From an uncultured Myxococcaceae bacterium (GTDB lineage Bacteria; Myxococcota_A; Polyangia; Polyangiales; Ga0077539): 55,173 nt of DNA. This document shows, piece by piece, positions 24,684 through 32,745 of this stretch; position 1 is the first letter of the stretch, and every line of letters begins with the position of its first letter. A program made the position numbers and the translations under genes. The stretch is taken from NCBI GenBank assembly GCA_945952225.1, contig CAMFHP010000048.1, forward strand, positions 1 through 55,173, read 5' to 3'. The notes under the pieces were generated by a model. It was not told the origin of the DNA. It saw only the letters and a list, made by a program, of their open reading frames with translations, and searched no databases.

Positions 24684-27668
24684 ATGGTTCGTAGACTTCG
24701 CACCGCGGCGATGGCCGTGGTCGCCATGGCGGCCCTGGCGCTGGGCTGTACCGACACACGCGCCGTGGTCAACGGCATGGTCGACGGCGGCGTCGATGCG
24801 CCGGTCGACACTGCGCTCACGTGTTCTGCGATGGAGCGGCCGTGTGGCGGCCGATGCCTCGCGGTTCAATCCGACAACGACAACTGCGGCGCGTGCGGCA
24901 ACCGCTGCGGGCTCTCGCAACGCTGCGTCTCGGGCGCATGCACCACCGTGTGCCCCGCGGGGCAGCAGGTGTGCGCGCGAGCCGCGACGGGCGACGCAGG
25001 CGTCGACGGCGGGGCCGCGGAGGTGTGCACCCTCCTCGCGACCGACAACGCGAACTGCGGCGCGTGTGGAACGCGCTGCGCGCCGGGCCAGGTGTGCTCC
25101 GAGGGGCGCTGCCAGACCTCGTGCGCGGCCTCGCTCGCGACCTGCACCACAGCGACGGGCGCCACGTGCGCCGACCTCACGCGCGACCCGCAGAACTGCG
25201 GCACCTGCGGCCGCGCCTGCGCGCCGGGCGAAGCCTGCGCGGGCGGGAGCTGCATGGTGGCGTGTCCGGGCTCGCAGACGCCCTGCACCGCGGGCGGCGT
25301 GACGGCCTGCGTCGACCGCATGACCGATCGGCTCAACTGCGGCGCGTGCGGCAACGTGTGCCCCGCGGGCCAGGTGTGCTCCGCGGGCGCGTGCCAGACC
25401 TCGTGCGGCACGGGGCTCACCGACTGCGCGGGCTCGTGCCGCGACCTCACCACCGACCGTGCCCACTGCGGCGCCTGCGGACGCACGTGCATGACCGGCG
25501 AGGTCTGCGCGATGGGCGCGTGCGCCGTGAGCTGCCCGGGCTCGCAGGCGGTGTGCGACGGAACGTGCCGCGACCTCGCCACCGACCGCGCCCACTGCGG
25601 ACGCTGCGGCAACGCGTGTGCGGCGGGCCAGGTGTGCTCCGCGGGCGCGTGCCTCACGTCGTGCGGCGTGGGGCTCTCGGAGTGCAGCGGCGTGTGCCGT
25701 GACCTGCAGACCGACCTCGCGAACTGCGGCGCCTGCGGGCGGAGCTGCGCGGCGGGCCAGGTGTGCTCCGCGGGCGCGTGCGCCGTGACCTGCGGCGGCG
25801 GGCTCACGAACTGCGGCGGCGTGTGCCGCGACCTCACGAACGACAACAGCAACTGCGGCGCGTGCGGCACCGCGTGTGGCGCGGGCCAGGTGTGCGCCGC
25901 GGGCGCGTGCACGGTGACGTGTGCGACGGGCACCACGAACTGCTCGGGCACGTGCCGCGACCTCGCCACGGACCGCGGCAACTGCGGCACCTGCGGCAAC
26001 GCGTGTGCGGCGGGTCAGGTGTGCGTGGCGGGACGCTGCGAGGTGTCGTGCGTGACGGGCCTCACGCAATGCGGCGGAACGTGCCGCGACCTCACCACCG
26101 ACCGCCTCAACTGCGGCGCCTGCGGAACCGTGTGTGCCGCGGGCCAGGTGTGCTCCGGCGGAACGTGCACCGTCACGTGCGGCACGGGACTCAGCAACTG
26201 CACGGGCTCGTGCCGTGACCTCACCACCGACCGCGCGAACTGCGGCGCGTGCGGGCGCGCCTGCGCGGCGGGCGAGATCTGCAGCGCGGGGGCGTGCGCC
26301 GTGTCGTGCGCGAGCGACCTCACGACCTGCGGCGGATCGTGCCGCGACCTGCTCACCGACCGCCTCAACTGCGGCGCCTGCGGGCGCGTGTGCGCCGCGG
26401 GCCAGGTGTGCTCCGCGGGAACGTGTCAGGTCACCTGCGGCGCGGGCCTCACGAACTGCTCGGGCGTGTGCCGCGACCTCACCGGCGACAACAACAACTG
26501 CGGCGCGTGCGGCACCGTGTGTCCCTCGGGCCAGCAGTGCTCCGCGGGCGCGTGCGTGACGGCGTGCAGCGCGGGCCTCGTGGTGTGCGGCTCCGTGTGC
26601 CGCGACACCGACACCGACGTGAACCACTGCGGCCGCTGCGGCAACGCGTGCGGCGCCGGTCAGGTGTGCTCCGCCGGCGCGTGCACGGTGACGTGCGGAA
26701 CGGGCCTCACCAACTGCACGGGCTCGTGCCGTGATCTCACCACCGACCGCGCGAACTGCGGCGTCTGCGGCCGCGCGTGCGGCGACGGGCAGATCTGCAC
26801 CGGCGGCGCGTGCACGATCTCGTGTCCGCCCACGCAGACGGCGTGCTCGGGCGTGTGCGTCGACACCCGCAGCAACCGCGCGAACTGCGGCGCCTGCGGA
26901 CGCGCCTGCGCCACGGGCGAAGACTGCGTGAGCGGCACCTGCACGCTCTCGTGCGGCACGGGCATCTCGGTGTGCTCGGGCACCTGCCGCGACCTGCAGA
27001 ACGACCGCAACAACTGCGGCGCCTGCGGGCGCGCGTGCGGCGGCCTCGAATACTGCTCCTCGGGCGTGTGCGTGATGGCCTGCGCGACGGGCCTCACCGC
27101 GTGCAGCGGGTCGTGCCGCAACCTGCTCACCGACGTGGGCGCGTGCGGCGCGTGCACCAACGCCTGCGCGGCGCGTGCGAACAGCACCGTGGCTTGCATC
27201 GCGGGGTCGTGCGCGTACACCTGCACCGCGGGCTTCGGCGACTGCGACGGCAACCCCACCAACGGCTGCGAGACCACGCTCGCCACGTCGAACGCGAACT
27301 GCGGCCGCTGCGGCAACGTCTGCGCCACGGGCTCGACCTGCACCGCGGGCACCTGCACGAGCGGAACCTTCGTGGGCACCGTGAACGTGGGCAACCTGTA
27401 CATGCAGACCGACCCCTTCACGCAGCACAACACGGCCTGCGCGGCGATGTACGCGGGCTCGCACCAGTGCACGCGCAGCGAGGTCGACGCGCTCGCGCAG
27501 TACGCGGCGATCTGCGCGACCGGCGTGGGCTACATCATCGCGAACGACATGGGCCGCTTCGAGTCGGGCTACGGCTGGTACTACCTCTGCTACCAGTGCC
27601 CGAGCGGATGGTCGGGCACCCCGTGGCAGACGGCCTGCAACGGCCAGCCCGTGCCCTGCTGCCGCTGA
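24684..27668 (+). CDS. Stig1-like cysteine-repeat lipoprotein, 19 repeats and unique C-terminal domain
   Basis: 994 residues from an ATG preceded by GGGAGGAG. MVRRLRTAAMAVVAMAALALGC is the lipoprotein signal. Residues about 47-891 are 19 tandem repeats, most of exactly 43 residues with eight cysteines (C-x-G-x-C-R-D-L-T-T-D-R...C-G-A-C-G-R-x-C-A-A-G-Q-V-C-S-A-G-A-C). Repeats 5-15 are nearly identical in places, suggesting recent expansion. Residues 892-994 are a distinct domain with eight cysteines and Tyr/Trp-rich stretches (FESGYGWYYLCYQCPSGW). It should be a long, disulfide-bonded surface protein; binding or adhesion is the likeliest role. It resembles the protein at 6125-8443 but lacks the long acidic linker. 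Confidence 0.9.
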   Translation: MVRRLRTAAMAVVAMAALALGCTDTRAVVNGMVDGGVDAPVDTALTCSAMERPCGGRCLAVQSDNDNCGACGNRCGLSQRCVSGACTTVCPAGQQVCARAATGDAGVDGGAAEVCTLLATDNANCGACGTRCAPGQVCSEGRCQTSCAASLATCTTATGATCADLTRDPQNCGTCGRACAPGEACAGGSCMVACPGSQTPCTAGGVTACVDRMTDRLNCGACGNVCPAGQVCSAGACQTSCGTGLTDCAGSCRDLTTDRAHCGACGRTCMTGEVCAMGACAVSCPGSQAVCDGTCRDLATDRAHCGRCGNACAAGQVCSAGACLTSCGVGLSECSGVCRDLQTDLANCGACGRSCAAGQVCSAGACAVTCGGGLTNCGGVCRDLTNDNSNCGACGTACGAGQVCAAGACTVTCATGTTNCSGTCRDLATDRGNCGTCGNACAAGQVCVAGRCEVSCVTGLTQCGGTCRDLTTDRLNCGACGTVCAAGQVCSGGTCTVTCGTGLSNCTGSCRDLTTDRANCGACGRACAAGEICSAGACAVSCASDLTTCGGSCRDLLTDRLNCGACGRVCAAGQVCSAGTCQVTCGAGLTNCSGVCRDLTGDNNNCGACGTVCPSGQQCSAGACVTACSAGLVVCGSVCRDTDTDVNHCGRCGNACGAGQVCSAGACTVTCGTGLTNCTGSCRDLTTDRANCGVCGRACGDGQICTGGACTISCPPTQTACSGVCVDTRSNRANCGACGRACATGEDCVSGTCTLSCGTGISVCSGTCRDLQNDRNNCGACGRACGGLEYCSSGVCVMACATGLTACSGSCRNLLTDVGACGACTNACAARANSTVACIAGSCAYTCTAGFGDCDGNPTNGCETTLATSNANCGRCGNVCATGSTCTAGTCTSGTFVGTVNVGNLYMQTDPFTQHNTACAAMYAGSHQCTRSEVDALAQYAAICATGVGYIIANDMGRFESGYGWYYLCYQCPSGWSGTPWQTACNGQPVPCCR
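24822..27356 (+). repeat. Tandem array of nineteen ~129-bp coding repeats (Stig1-like #2)
   Basis: The block CCAGGTGTGCTCCGCGGGCG and close variants recur in many units (for example near 25371, 25630, 25757, 26404 and 26661). Nucleotide-level similarity between middle units is higher than in array #1, so unequal recombination could change copy number. Confidence 0.85.
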
Positions 27669-27689
27669 CGATCGCTTCGAACGCGCGAC

Positions 27690-27720
27690 GCCCGGCGCAG
27701 TCTGTGTGACTCCGCCGGGC
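27690..27720. terminator. Stem-loop between convergent genes, possible bidirectional terminator
   Basis: GCCCGGCG (27690-27697) pairs perfectly with CGCCGGGC (27713-27720) around a 15-base loop, 22 bases after the Stig1-repeat stop codon. There is no T tract, common in GC-rich genomes. Confidence 0.5.
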
Positions 27721-27741
27721 GCAGCGACCGCTCTCTCTGCA

Positions 27742-27760
27742 GCGCGCCTCGAAGGCGCGC
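27742..27760. terminator. Second stem-loop between convergent genes
   Basis: GCGCGCCT (27742-27749), loop CGA and AGGCGCGC (27753-27760): a perfect 8-base-pair stem lying 10 bases before the stop of the convergent kinase gene. Being symmetrical, it could end transcripts from both sides together with the stem-loop at 27690-27720. Confidence 0.5.
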
Positions 27761-27769
27761 ATCCCGCAC

Positions 27770-29902
27770 TCAGTCGAGCATGCGAGGCGCCACCGACGGA
27801 CGCACCGCGCCCGACGTGAAGGCCGCCAGCACGCCCTGGCTCCACCGACGCTCGTGGGGAACGCGCACGCGGAAGGTCGTTCCCTCGTTGCGCGCGGTCT
27901 CGATCACCACGTCGCCGCCGAGCTCGCGCGCCGCGTTGCGCACGGCCGAGAGGCCCACGCCGCGTCCCGACGTGTCGGTCACCTCGTCGCGCGTCGAGAA
28001 CCCGTCGTGAAAGAGCGCCTCGACGAGGTCTTCGCGCGTGGCGCACGGGAGCCCGAGTCGCTTCGCCTTCTCGCGCACGCGGTCGAAGTCGATGCCGCGG
28101 CCGTCGTCACGGAGCTCGATCTCCAGGTACTCGCCCTCGACGCGCGAGGTGAGGGTCACCGTGGCGGGCGCGAGCTTGCCCGCGGCGGCGCGCTCGTCTT
28201 CGGTCTCGATGCCGTGGTCGACGGCGTTGCGCACCACGTGGGTGAACGCGGCCCAGAACGGCGCCCAGCGCTCCATCGGGAGGCGGAGGTTGTGGTGCAC
28301 CACGTCGACGCGCACCGCACCCTTGCCGAGGCGACGCGCGAGGGCCTGCACGTGGGCGCCGATGCGGGCGAGGCGCTTCTCCATCGACTCGAAGGTCCAC
28401 TCGGCCACCATGCGCCCGAGGTCGCGGTGCGGGGTCATCGCGCGGATGGACTCCAGCAGCACGCGCCGCTCGGCCTCGGTGATCTCGATGATGCCTGCAT
28501 CACGACGCGCGAGCAGCGGCTGCACCTTCGCCGTGAACGCGCGCCATCGATCGCGGAGCTCTGCGCGCTCCGACGCGGTGGGGAGGTCTTCGTCCTGGAG
28601 CATCCGCGCTTCGAGGCGGTGGCAGTAGTCGACGAGGCTCGCGAGGCCGTAGATGCCGAAGTTGCCCTTCAGCGTGTGCACCACCCGCCGCACGACGAGG
28701 AGGTCGTCGCCCGCATCGCCCGCGGTGATCTGCTCCACGAGCCCCTCGGCCTCGGTCACGAACTCCAGGAACCCGTTGCGATCGCGGATCACCGCGTCGA
28801 GCACGGTGAGCACCTCGCGCTGCAGGGCCTCGGCGCGCTCCTGCTCCACGATGGCCGTCACGTCGGTCACCACCACGAGCATGCGATCGAGGGCGGTGCC
28901 GCGGAGAATGGGCTTGTACGTGATCCGCAGCGTGCGCTCGCCGAGCACCACGCGGTTCGGCAGCTGATCGACCACCACTTCGAGCGGGAGCACGTCTTCG
29001 GTCACGCCCTCCCATCCCAGCCCGAACCACGTGCCCGCCGACGCATCGACGCGACCGAGCGCGTCGCTGAAGGGCTCACCCGGCGACACCGCGCCCAGCC
29101 ATCGATCGACGGGCGCCGAGCGCTCGCCGGTCACGCGGCCCGACGCATCGAGGGTGAGAAAGCCCTGCTCCACGTTCTCGAGCAGCAGGCGCATGTCGCG
29201 GTTGGTGGCGTCGACGACGGCCTGCTGGCGCGCGAACACCCGCGCGAGCTTCGCCCCGTACGCCGCGATGAACACCACGATGAGCGCCACGAGCGCGGCG
29301 AGCCCGTACTCGTAGCGACGGAGGCCCTGCGACTCGGCCTGCTGCGCCGCGAACTGCGACGCCTGCGCGCGGCGCACGTCGGCGAGCGCGGCCGCGAGGG
29401 CCTCGTTGCAACGCGAGAAGAAGCGATCCATCGCGGCCATGTGGCGCCCGGCCTCCTCGGGGCGCTGCGCGCGAAACGCGGCGAAGATCTCGCGCGCCTC
29501 GGCGGCCATGCGGGTGCAGTCGCCGTGCGAGGCTTCGAGACGCGCGATCACCGGCGCGGCGACCGCGGGGTCGACGTTCGCACGGAGGTCTCGGAGCGCC
29601 GCCGCGTGCTGCCGCTCGTAGTCGGCCATGATCGCGTCGAGGCGCGCGCTCTCACCCGCCACGTCGTGCGATTCGAACACGTCGTTGCCCGGTCCGTCGG
29701 CGCGCGCGACGGTCTGCGCGAGCTCGACGTAGCGCCCGGCGCGATGGGCCCACCGCTGGTTCTCGCCGACGGAGTGCGTGAAGCCCGCCATCGCGCGGTC
29801 GCTCAGGGCGATGGCCGCCATCACGCTGAGCACGTTGAAGGCCCCGAGGGCGTAGTACGCGCGCTGCCAGGTCGGGCGCGCAGGAGACTTCGGGTCGGCC
29901 AT
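27770..29902 (-). CDS. CheA-like membrane histidine kinase with Hpt and HATPase domains
   Basis: 710 residues. A transmembrane segment at about 16-34 and another at about 200-217 flank an extracytoplasmic helical domain of 165 residues. A PAS-like segment (about 235-350), then an Hpt domain with phosphorylatable His409 in VVHTLKGNFGIYG follows. The HATPase module has N-box HVVRNAVDHGIE (Asn559), RDDGRGIDF and SGRGVGLSAVRNAA. Thus it phosphorylates an Hpt-type His in the manner of CheA rather than a DHp His, and has no receiver or CheW-like domain. It starts one base after the stop of the outer-membrane-protein gene, implying one transcript. Confidence 0.88.
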   Translation of the reverse strand: MADPKSPARPTWQRAYYALGAFNVLSVMAAIALSDRAMAGFTHSVGENQRWAHRAGRYVELAQTVARADGPGNDVFESHDVAGESARLDAIMADYERQHAAALRDLRANVDPAVAAPVIARLEASHGDCTRMAAEAREIFAAFRAQRPEEAGRHMAAMDRFFSRCNEALAAALADVRRAQASQFAAQQAESQGLRRYEYGLAALVALIVVFIAAYGAKLARVFARQQAVVDATNRDMRLLLENVEQGFLTLDASGRVTGERSAPVDRWLGAVSPGEPFSDALGRVDASAGTWFGLGWEGVTEDVLPLEVVVDQLPNRVVLGERTLRITYKPILRGTALDRMLVVVTDVTAIVEQERAEALQREVLTVLDAVIRDRNGFLEFVTEAEGLVEQITAGDAGDDLLVVRRVVHTLKGNFGIYGLASLVDYCHRLEARMLQDEDLPTASERAELRDRWRAFTAKVQPLLARRDAGIIEITEAERRVLLESIRAMTPHRDLGRMVAEWTFESMEKRLARIGAHVQALARRLGKGAVRVDVVHHNLRLPMERWAPFWAAFTHVVRNAVDHGIETEDERAAAGKLAPATVTLTSRVEGEYLEIELRDDGRGIDFDRVREKAKRLGLPCATREDLVEALFHDGFSTRDEVTDTSGRGVGLSAVRNAARELGGDVVIETARNEGTTFRVRVPHERRWSQGVLAAFTSGAVRPSVAPRMLD

Positions 29903-29903
29903 G

Positions 29904-30746
29904 TCACACCCCTCCCCGAACGTGGCGCGCGCGGGCCATGGAGGGCGCAGGCGCGGCGCCCCAGAGGCGCTCGGTGGCGACGGTCACGCCCACGAAGGCG
30001 TTGAAGGTGCGCGACGACTGAATGAGCGCCACGTCGCCGCCGATGTCGAACATCACGCTCGGAGACGGCGAGAGGGTGATTCCAAAGAGAAAGCCGCCGT
30101 CACGCGGCGCGCCCTCGACCTGCGGGGTGAAGTAGTACAGCTCGTGAAAGGAGCCGAAGGTCGACGACCACGCGTACGAGGTCGAGACCGCGCCCCAGGC
30201 CGAGTGCGTGAACGTCCCCGCGCCGGCACGTAAGGCGTTGTAGCCGACGTTGAGATCGACGTGAAAGCGACCGAGGTCGCGCGACGCGTAGAGCGCCGTC
30301 TGCAGGCCTTCGACGGGCACGTAGTCGTTGCTCCCGGGCATCACGCCGAAGGAGCCGCCGACGGAGAGCGAGAGCGACGGGGCCCACGTGCCCTGGGGGA
30401 AGAAGCGCACCTTCGCGAGGGCGACGGCGACGTCCATCACCATCAGGTCGCCGGAGAGGGTTGGGCCTGCAGATCCGAACTGGACCTGCAACCAGTCGGT
30501 GAGTGAAAGCTTCGCCAGAAAGGGCGCGGAGAACGCGGTGGGCGCGCCGGGCACCACCCGCGCGAAGCCGCCGGCTTCGAGTTCGAACGCCCCCCCGGGC
30601 ACGATGTCGGCGGTGCACGCGATCGTGGGCCGACATGGGAGCGTCTGGACCGGATCGGCCGCAGCGCGCGAGGGCGCCAGGGCCGCGAACAGGAGGGGCA
30701 CGGCCGCGATCCATCGCGCCGCGATCCCCGGGTGCATGTGTCTCAT
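29904..30746 (-). CDS. Outer-membrane beta-barrel-like protein
   Basis: 280 residues with a cleavable signal (IAAVPLLFAALAPSRAAA). The mature part alternates hydrophobic and polar residues in about ten strands (FELEAGGFARVVPG, WLQVQFGS, SLSLSVGGSFGV, FHVDLNVGYNAL, SVMFDIGGDVALI), as in meta-pathway/phenol-degradation-type or transporter-like outer-membrane proteins. Function is unknown. It precedes the CheA-like kinase by one base, so it may report on, or be regulated with, the kinase. TTGTGC (complement of 30781-30786) lies 35 bases upstream of the start and may be a -35 element. Confidence 0.65.
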   Translation of the reverse strand: MRHMHPGIAARWIAAVPLLFAALAPSRAAADPVQTLPCRPTIACTADIVPGGAFELEAGGFARVVPGAPTAFSAPFLAKLSLTDWLQVQFGSAGPTLSGDLMVMDVAVALAKVRFFPQGTWAPSLSLSVGGSFGVMPGSNDYVPVEGLQTALYASRDLGRFHVDLNVGYNALRAGAGTFTHSAWGAVSTSYAWSSTFGSFHELYYFTPQVEGAPRDGGFLFGITLSPSPSVMFDIGGDVALIQSSRTFNAFVGVTVATERLWGAAPAPSMARARHVRGGV

Positions 30747-30846
30747 GCCCCCGATGAACGGATTAAGGGCTCATCACCTTGCACAAGATCGCGCAGCCGT
30801 TGCGTGAACGTCTCGTCATCGCGCACCCACCGTGCGGCATCGCGGC

Positions 30847-32625
30847 TCAGTGTGCGAGGTCGAGGCGCGCGAGCGTGTCGGAGAGGCGCGCGAGCGTGAG
30901 GGGCTTGGTGAGCGTCGCGTTCATGCCGACGGCGAGGCATCGCGCGAGCTCCTCGGGCATCACCGACGCGGTGAGGGCCACGATGGGCACACGTCCGCGC
31001 GCGCCGTCGAGGGCGCGGATGCGCTGCGCGCAGGTGAATCCGTCGATCTCGGGCATGTGGCAGTCGAGCACGATGAGCGCGAGGTCGCGGGCTGCGACGA
31101 TCTCCAGCGCCTCGCGCCCCGAGGCCGCGGTGGTGACCACGAAGCCGAGGCGTTCGAACATCCCGCGGCCCACGAGGAGGTTCACCTCGTCGTCGTCGAC
31201 GATGAGCACCTCGCGCGAGCCGTCACCACGCCCCGGCTCCGGTGCGATGGAGGGCGGCGCCGACGAGGCCGCGAGGCCCATGGGCACGCGCACGGTGAAG
31301 GTCGATCCGACGCCGGGCGTGCTGTCGAGGTTGATCGTTCCGCCCATGAGGGTCACGAGCTGGCGCGAGATGGCGAGGCCGAGGCCCGTGCCGCCGTAGC
31401 GTCGCGCGACGCCCGAGTGGGCCTGCGCGAAGGGCACGAAGAGACGTCGGCGCGCCTCGGGGTCGATGCCGATGCCCGTGTCGCGCACGGCCACGACGAG
31501 GGTGCCGTCGCGCCAGGCCATCTCCACGTCGATGGCCCCGCGGTGCGTGAACTTCACCGCGTTGGAGACGAGGTTGTTGAGCACCTGACGGAGGCGCACC
31601 GAGTCGCCGTGGAGGCCCGGCGGAAGCTCGGGCGCGACCTGCACACGGAGCTCGAGGCCGCGATCCTGCGCGCGGGGGCCGAAGAGGCGCGCGACGTCGC
31701 GGGCGAGCTCCTGCGGCGAGAACGGGCCGCTCGAGAGCGTGAACGCGCCGGACTCGATCTTCGTGATGTCGAGCAGGTCGTCGATGATGGCGATCATCGC
31801 CTCGCCGCTGCGACGGAGCGCGTCGAGGTGCGCGCGCTGGTGGTCGTCGAGCGAGGTGCGCGAGAGGAGCTCCGCGACGCCGATCACCCCGTTCATGGGC
31901 GTGCGGAGCTCGTGGGAGATGTTCGCGAGAAAGAGCGTGCGCGCCTCGTTGGCGACGTGTGCCGCCCGCAGCGCGCGGTACCGCTGGAGGTCGAAGCCCG
32001 CCGCGAGGGCCCCCATCGCCGCGAGGAACACCGCCGCGTCGACGAGCGCGTCGGCCTTGCGCGCGAGCTGCGCAGGCTGAACCGTGCCGCGGAGCAAGTG
32101 CGTCGCGATCACGGCCAGCACGAGCGAGAGCGAGAGCGCGAAGCCGCCGAGCAGCGAGCTGCGCCCGCGCAGGAGCATCAGCGAGAACGACGGCACCACG
32201 AACCAGAAGAGCTGCTGCGCCGCGAGCCGGTCGTTGCTCGCCGCCATCACGTAGAGAAACACCGAGCACGCGCCGACCTCGAAGGCCACGAGCTGGGGGT
32301 AGCAGGGCCGCACGCGCAGCACGAAGAGCGCGCCCGACGTCGACGCCGCGAAGGCCGCCACCAGCGCGACCGCGCCCCAGTGCCCCTCGGCGGCTTCGAC
32401 CGCGATCGTCGCCGCGCTCGTGAGCACCGCCACGCTCACGATGAGCACGAGGAAGCGCAGCCGGTGCTGGTCTTCGACGTCGAGGGGATGACGCCGCGTG
32501 AGCCACGCCGCGGCCTCGTCGATGCGCTCAAACGCGCGCCGTGTGACACCGCGCGGGAGCACATTGTCGTCGGGCGGCAGACGCGCGCTGACGTTCGCGG
32601 GGCTCTCGGGTTCGCGCGCCGTCAT
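30847..32625 (-). CDS. Hybrid sensor histidine kinase with C-terminal receiver
   Basis: 592 residues. Five or six transmembrane helices at about 57-212 form a MASE-like membrane sensor. The dimerisation/phosphoacceptor helix is [19 protein letters not shown] (His238), the ATPase has [20 protein letters not shown] and [14 protein letters not shown], and the C-terminal receiver has [10 protein letters not shown], phosphoacceptor Asp in [13 protein letters not shown], switch Thr in IVALTAS and TKPLT. Such hybrids pass phosphate His-Asp and usually on to an Hpt protein. The start is set by the -10-like TACCTT seven bases upstream; a longer open frame reaching past 34800 is the shadow of the MMPL gene. 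Confidence 0.92.
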   Translation of the reverse strand: MTAREPESPANVSARLPPDDNVLPRGVTRRAFERIDEAAAWLTRRHPLDVEDQHRLRFLVLIVSVAVLTSAATIAVEAAEGHWGAVALVAAFAASTSGALFVLRVRPCYPQLVAFEVGACSVFLYVMAASNDRLAAQQLFWFVVPSFSLMLLRGRSSLLGGFALSLSLVLAVIATHLLRGTVQPAQLARKADALVDAAVFLAAMGALAAGFDLQRYRALRAAHVANEARTLFLANISHELRTPMNGVIGVAELLSRTSLDDHQRAHLDALRRSGEAMIAIIDDLLDITKIESGAFTLSSGPFSPQELARDVARLFGPRAQDRGLELRVQVAPELPPGLHGDSVRLRQVLNNLVSNAVKFTHRGAIDVEMAWRDGTLVVAVRDTGIGIDPEARRRLFVPFAQAHSGVARRYGGTGLGLAISRQLVTLMGGTINLDSTPGVGSTFTVRVPMGLAASSAPPSIAPEPGRGDGSREVLIVDDDEVNLLVGRGMFERLGFVVTTAASGREALEIVAARDLALIVLDCHMPEIDGFTCAQRIRALDGARGRVPIVALTASVMPEELARCLAVGMNATLTKPLTLARLSDTLARLDLAH

Positions 32626-32632
32626 CGCGGCG

Positions 32633-32662
32633 AAGGTACATGAACCGGGCGCCATTCCGTCA
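32633..32662 (-). promoter_or_regulatory. Promoter candidate for the hybrid kinase, leaderless spacing
   Basis: On the - strand TGACGG (32662-32657), 18-base spacer, TACCTT (32638-32633), ending 7 bases before the ATG at 32625. No Shine-Dalgarno. Confidence 0.45.
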
Positions 32663-32708
32663 GGGCATTGCGACCCGCGCGCCCCCCCCATGGCCGACGC
32701 GGTAGCCG

Positions 32709-32737
32709 TTGATGCCCCACCGCGCACGGTGTACTCC
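32709..32737 (+). promoter_or_regulatory. MMPL-transporter promoter candidate, leaderless spacing
   Basis: TTGATG (32709-32714), 17-base spacer, TACTCC (32732-32737), ending 8 bases before the GTG at 32746. The 12-mer GGTAGCCGTTGA at 32701-32712, covering the -35, is repeated exactly at the -35 of the glycosyltransferase gene (38443-38454). Confidence 0.5.
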
Positions 32738-32745
32738 GCGCGACC

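Noticed and set aside
24822-27356. CRISPR or tandem satellite interpretation of the regular 129-base units
   Set aside because: Units maintain an open frame with cysteine spacing and lipoprotein signal upstream, which fits a repeat protein.
24573-28046. A 1157-residue - strand open frame opposite the second Stig1-repeat gene, with its own Ala/Arg repeat pattern
   Set aside because: Its periodicity mirrors the repeats on the coding strand. The real gene has a lipobox, a Shine-Dalgarno and conserved cysteines; the mirror frame has none.
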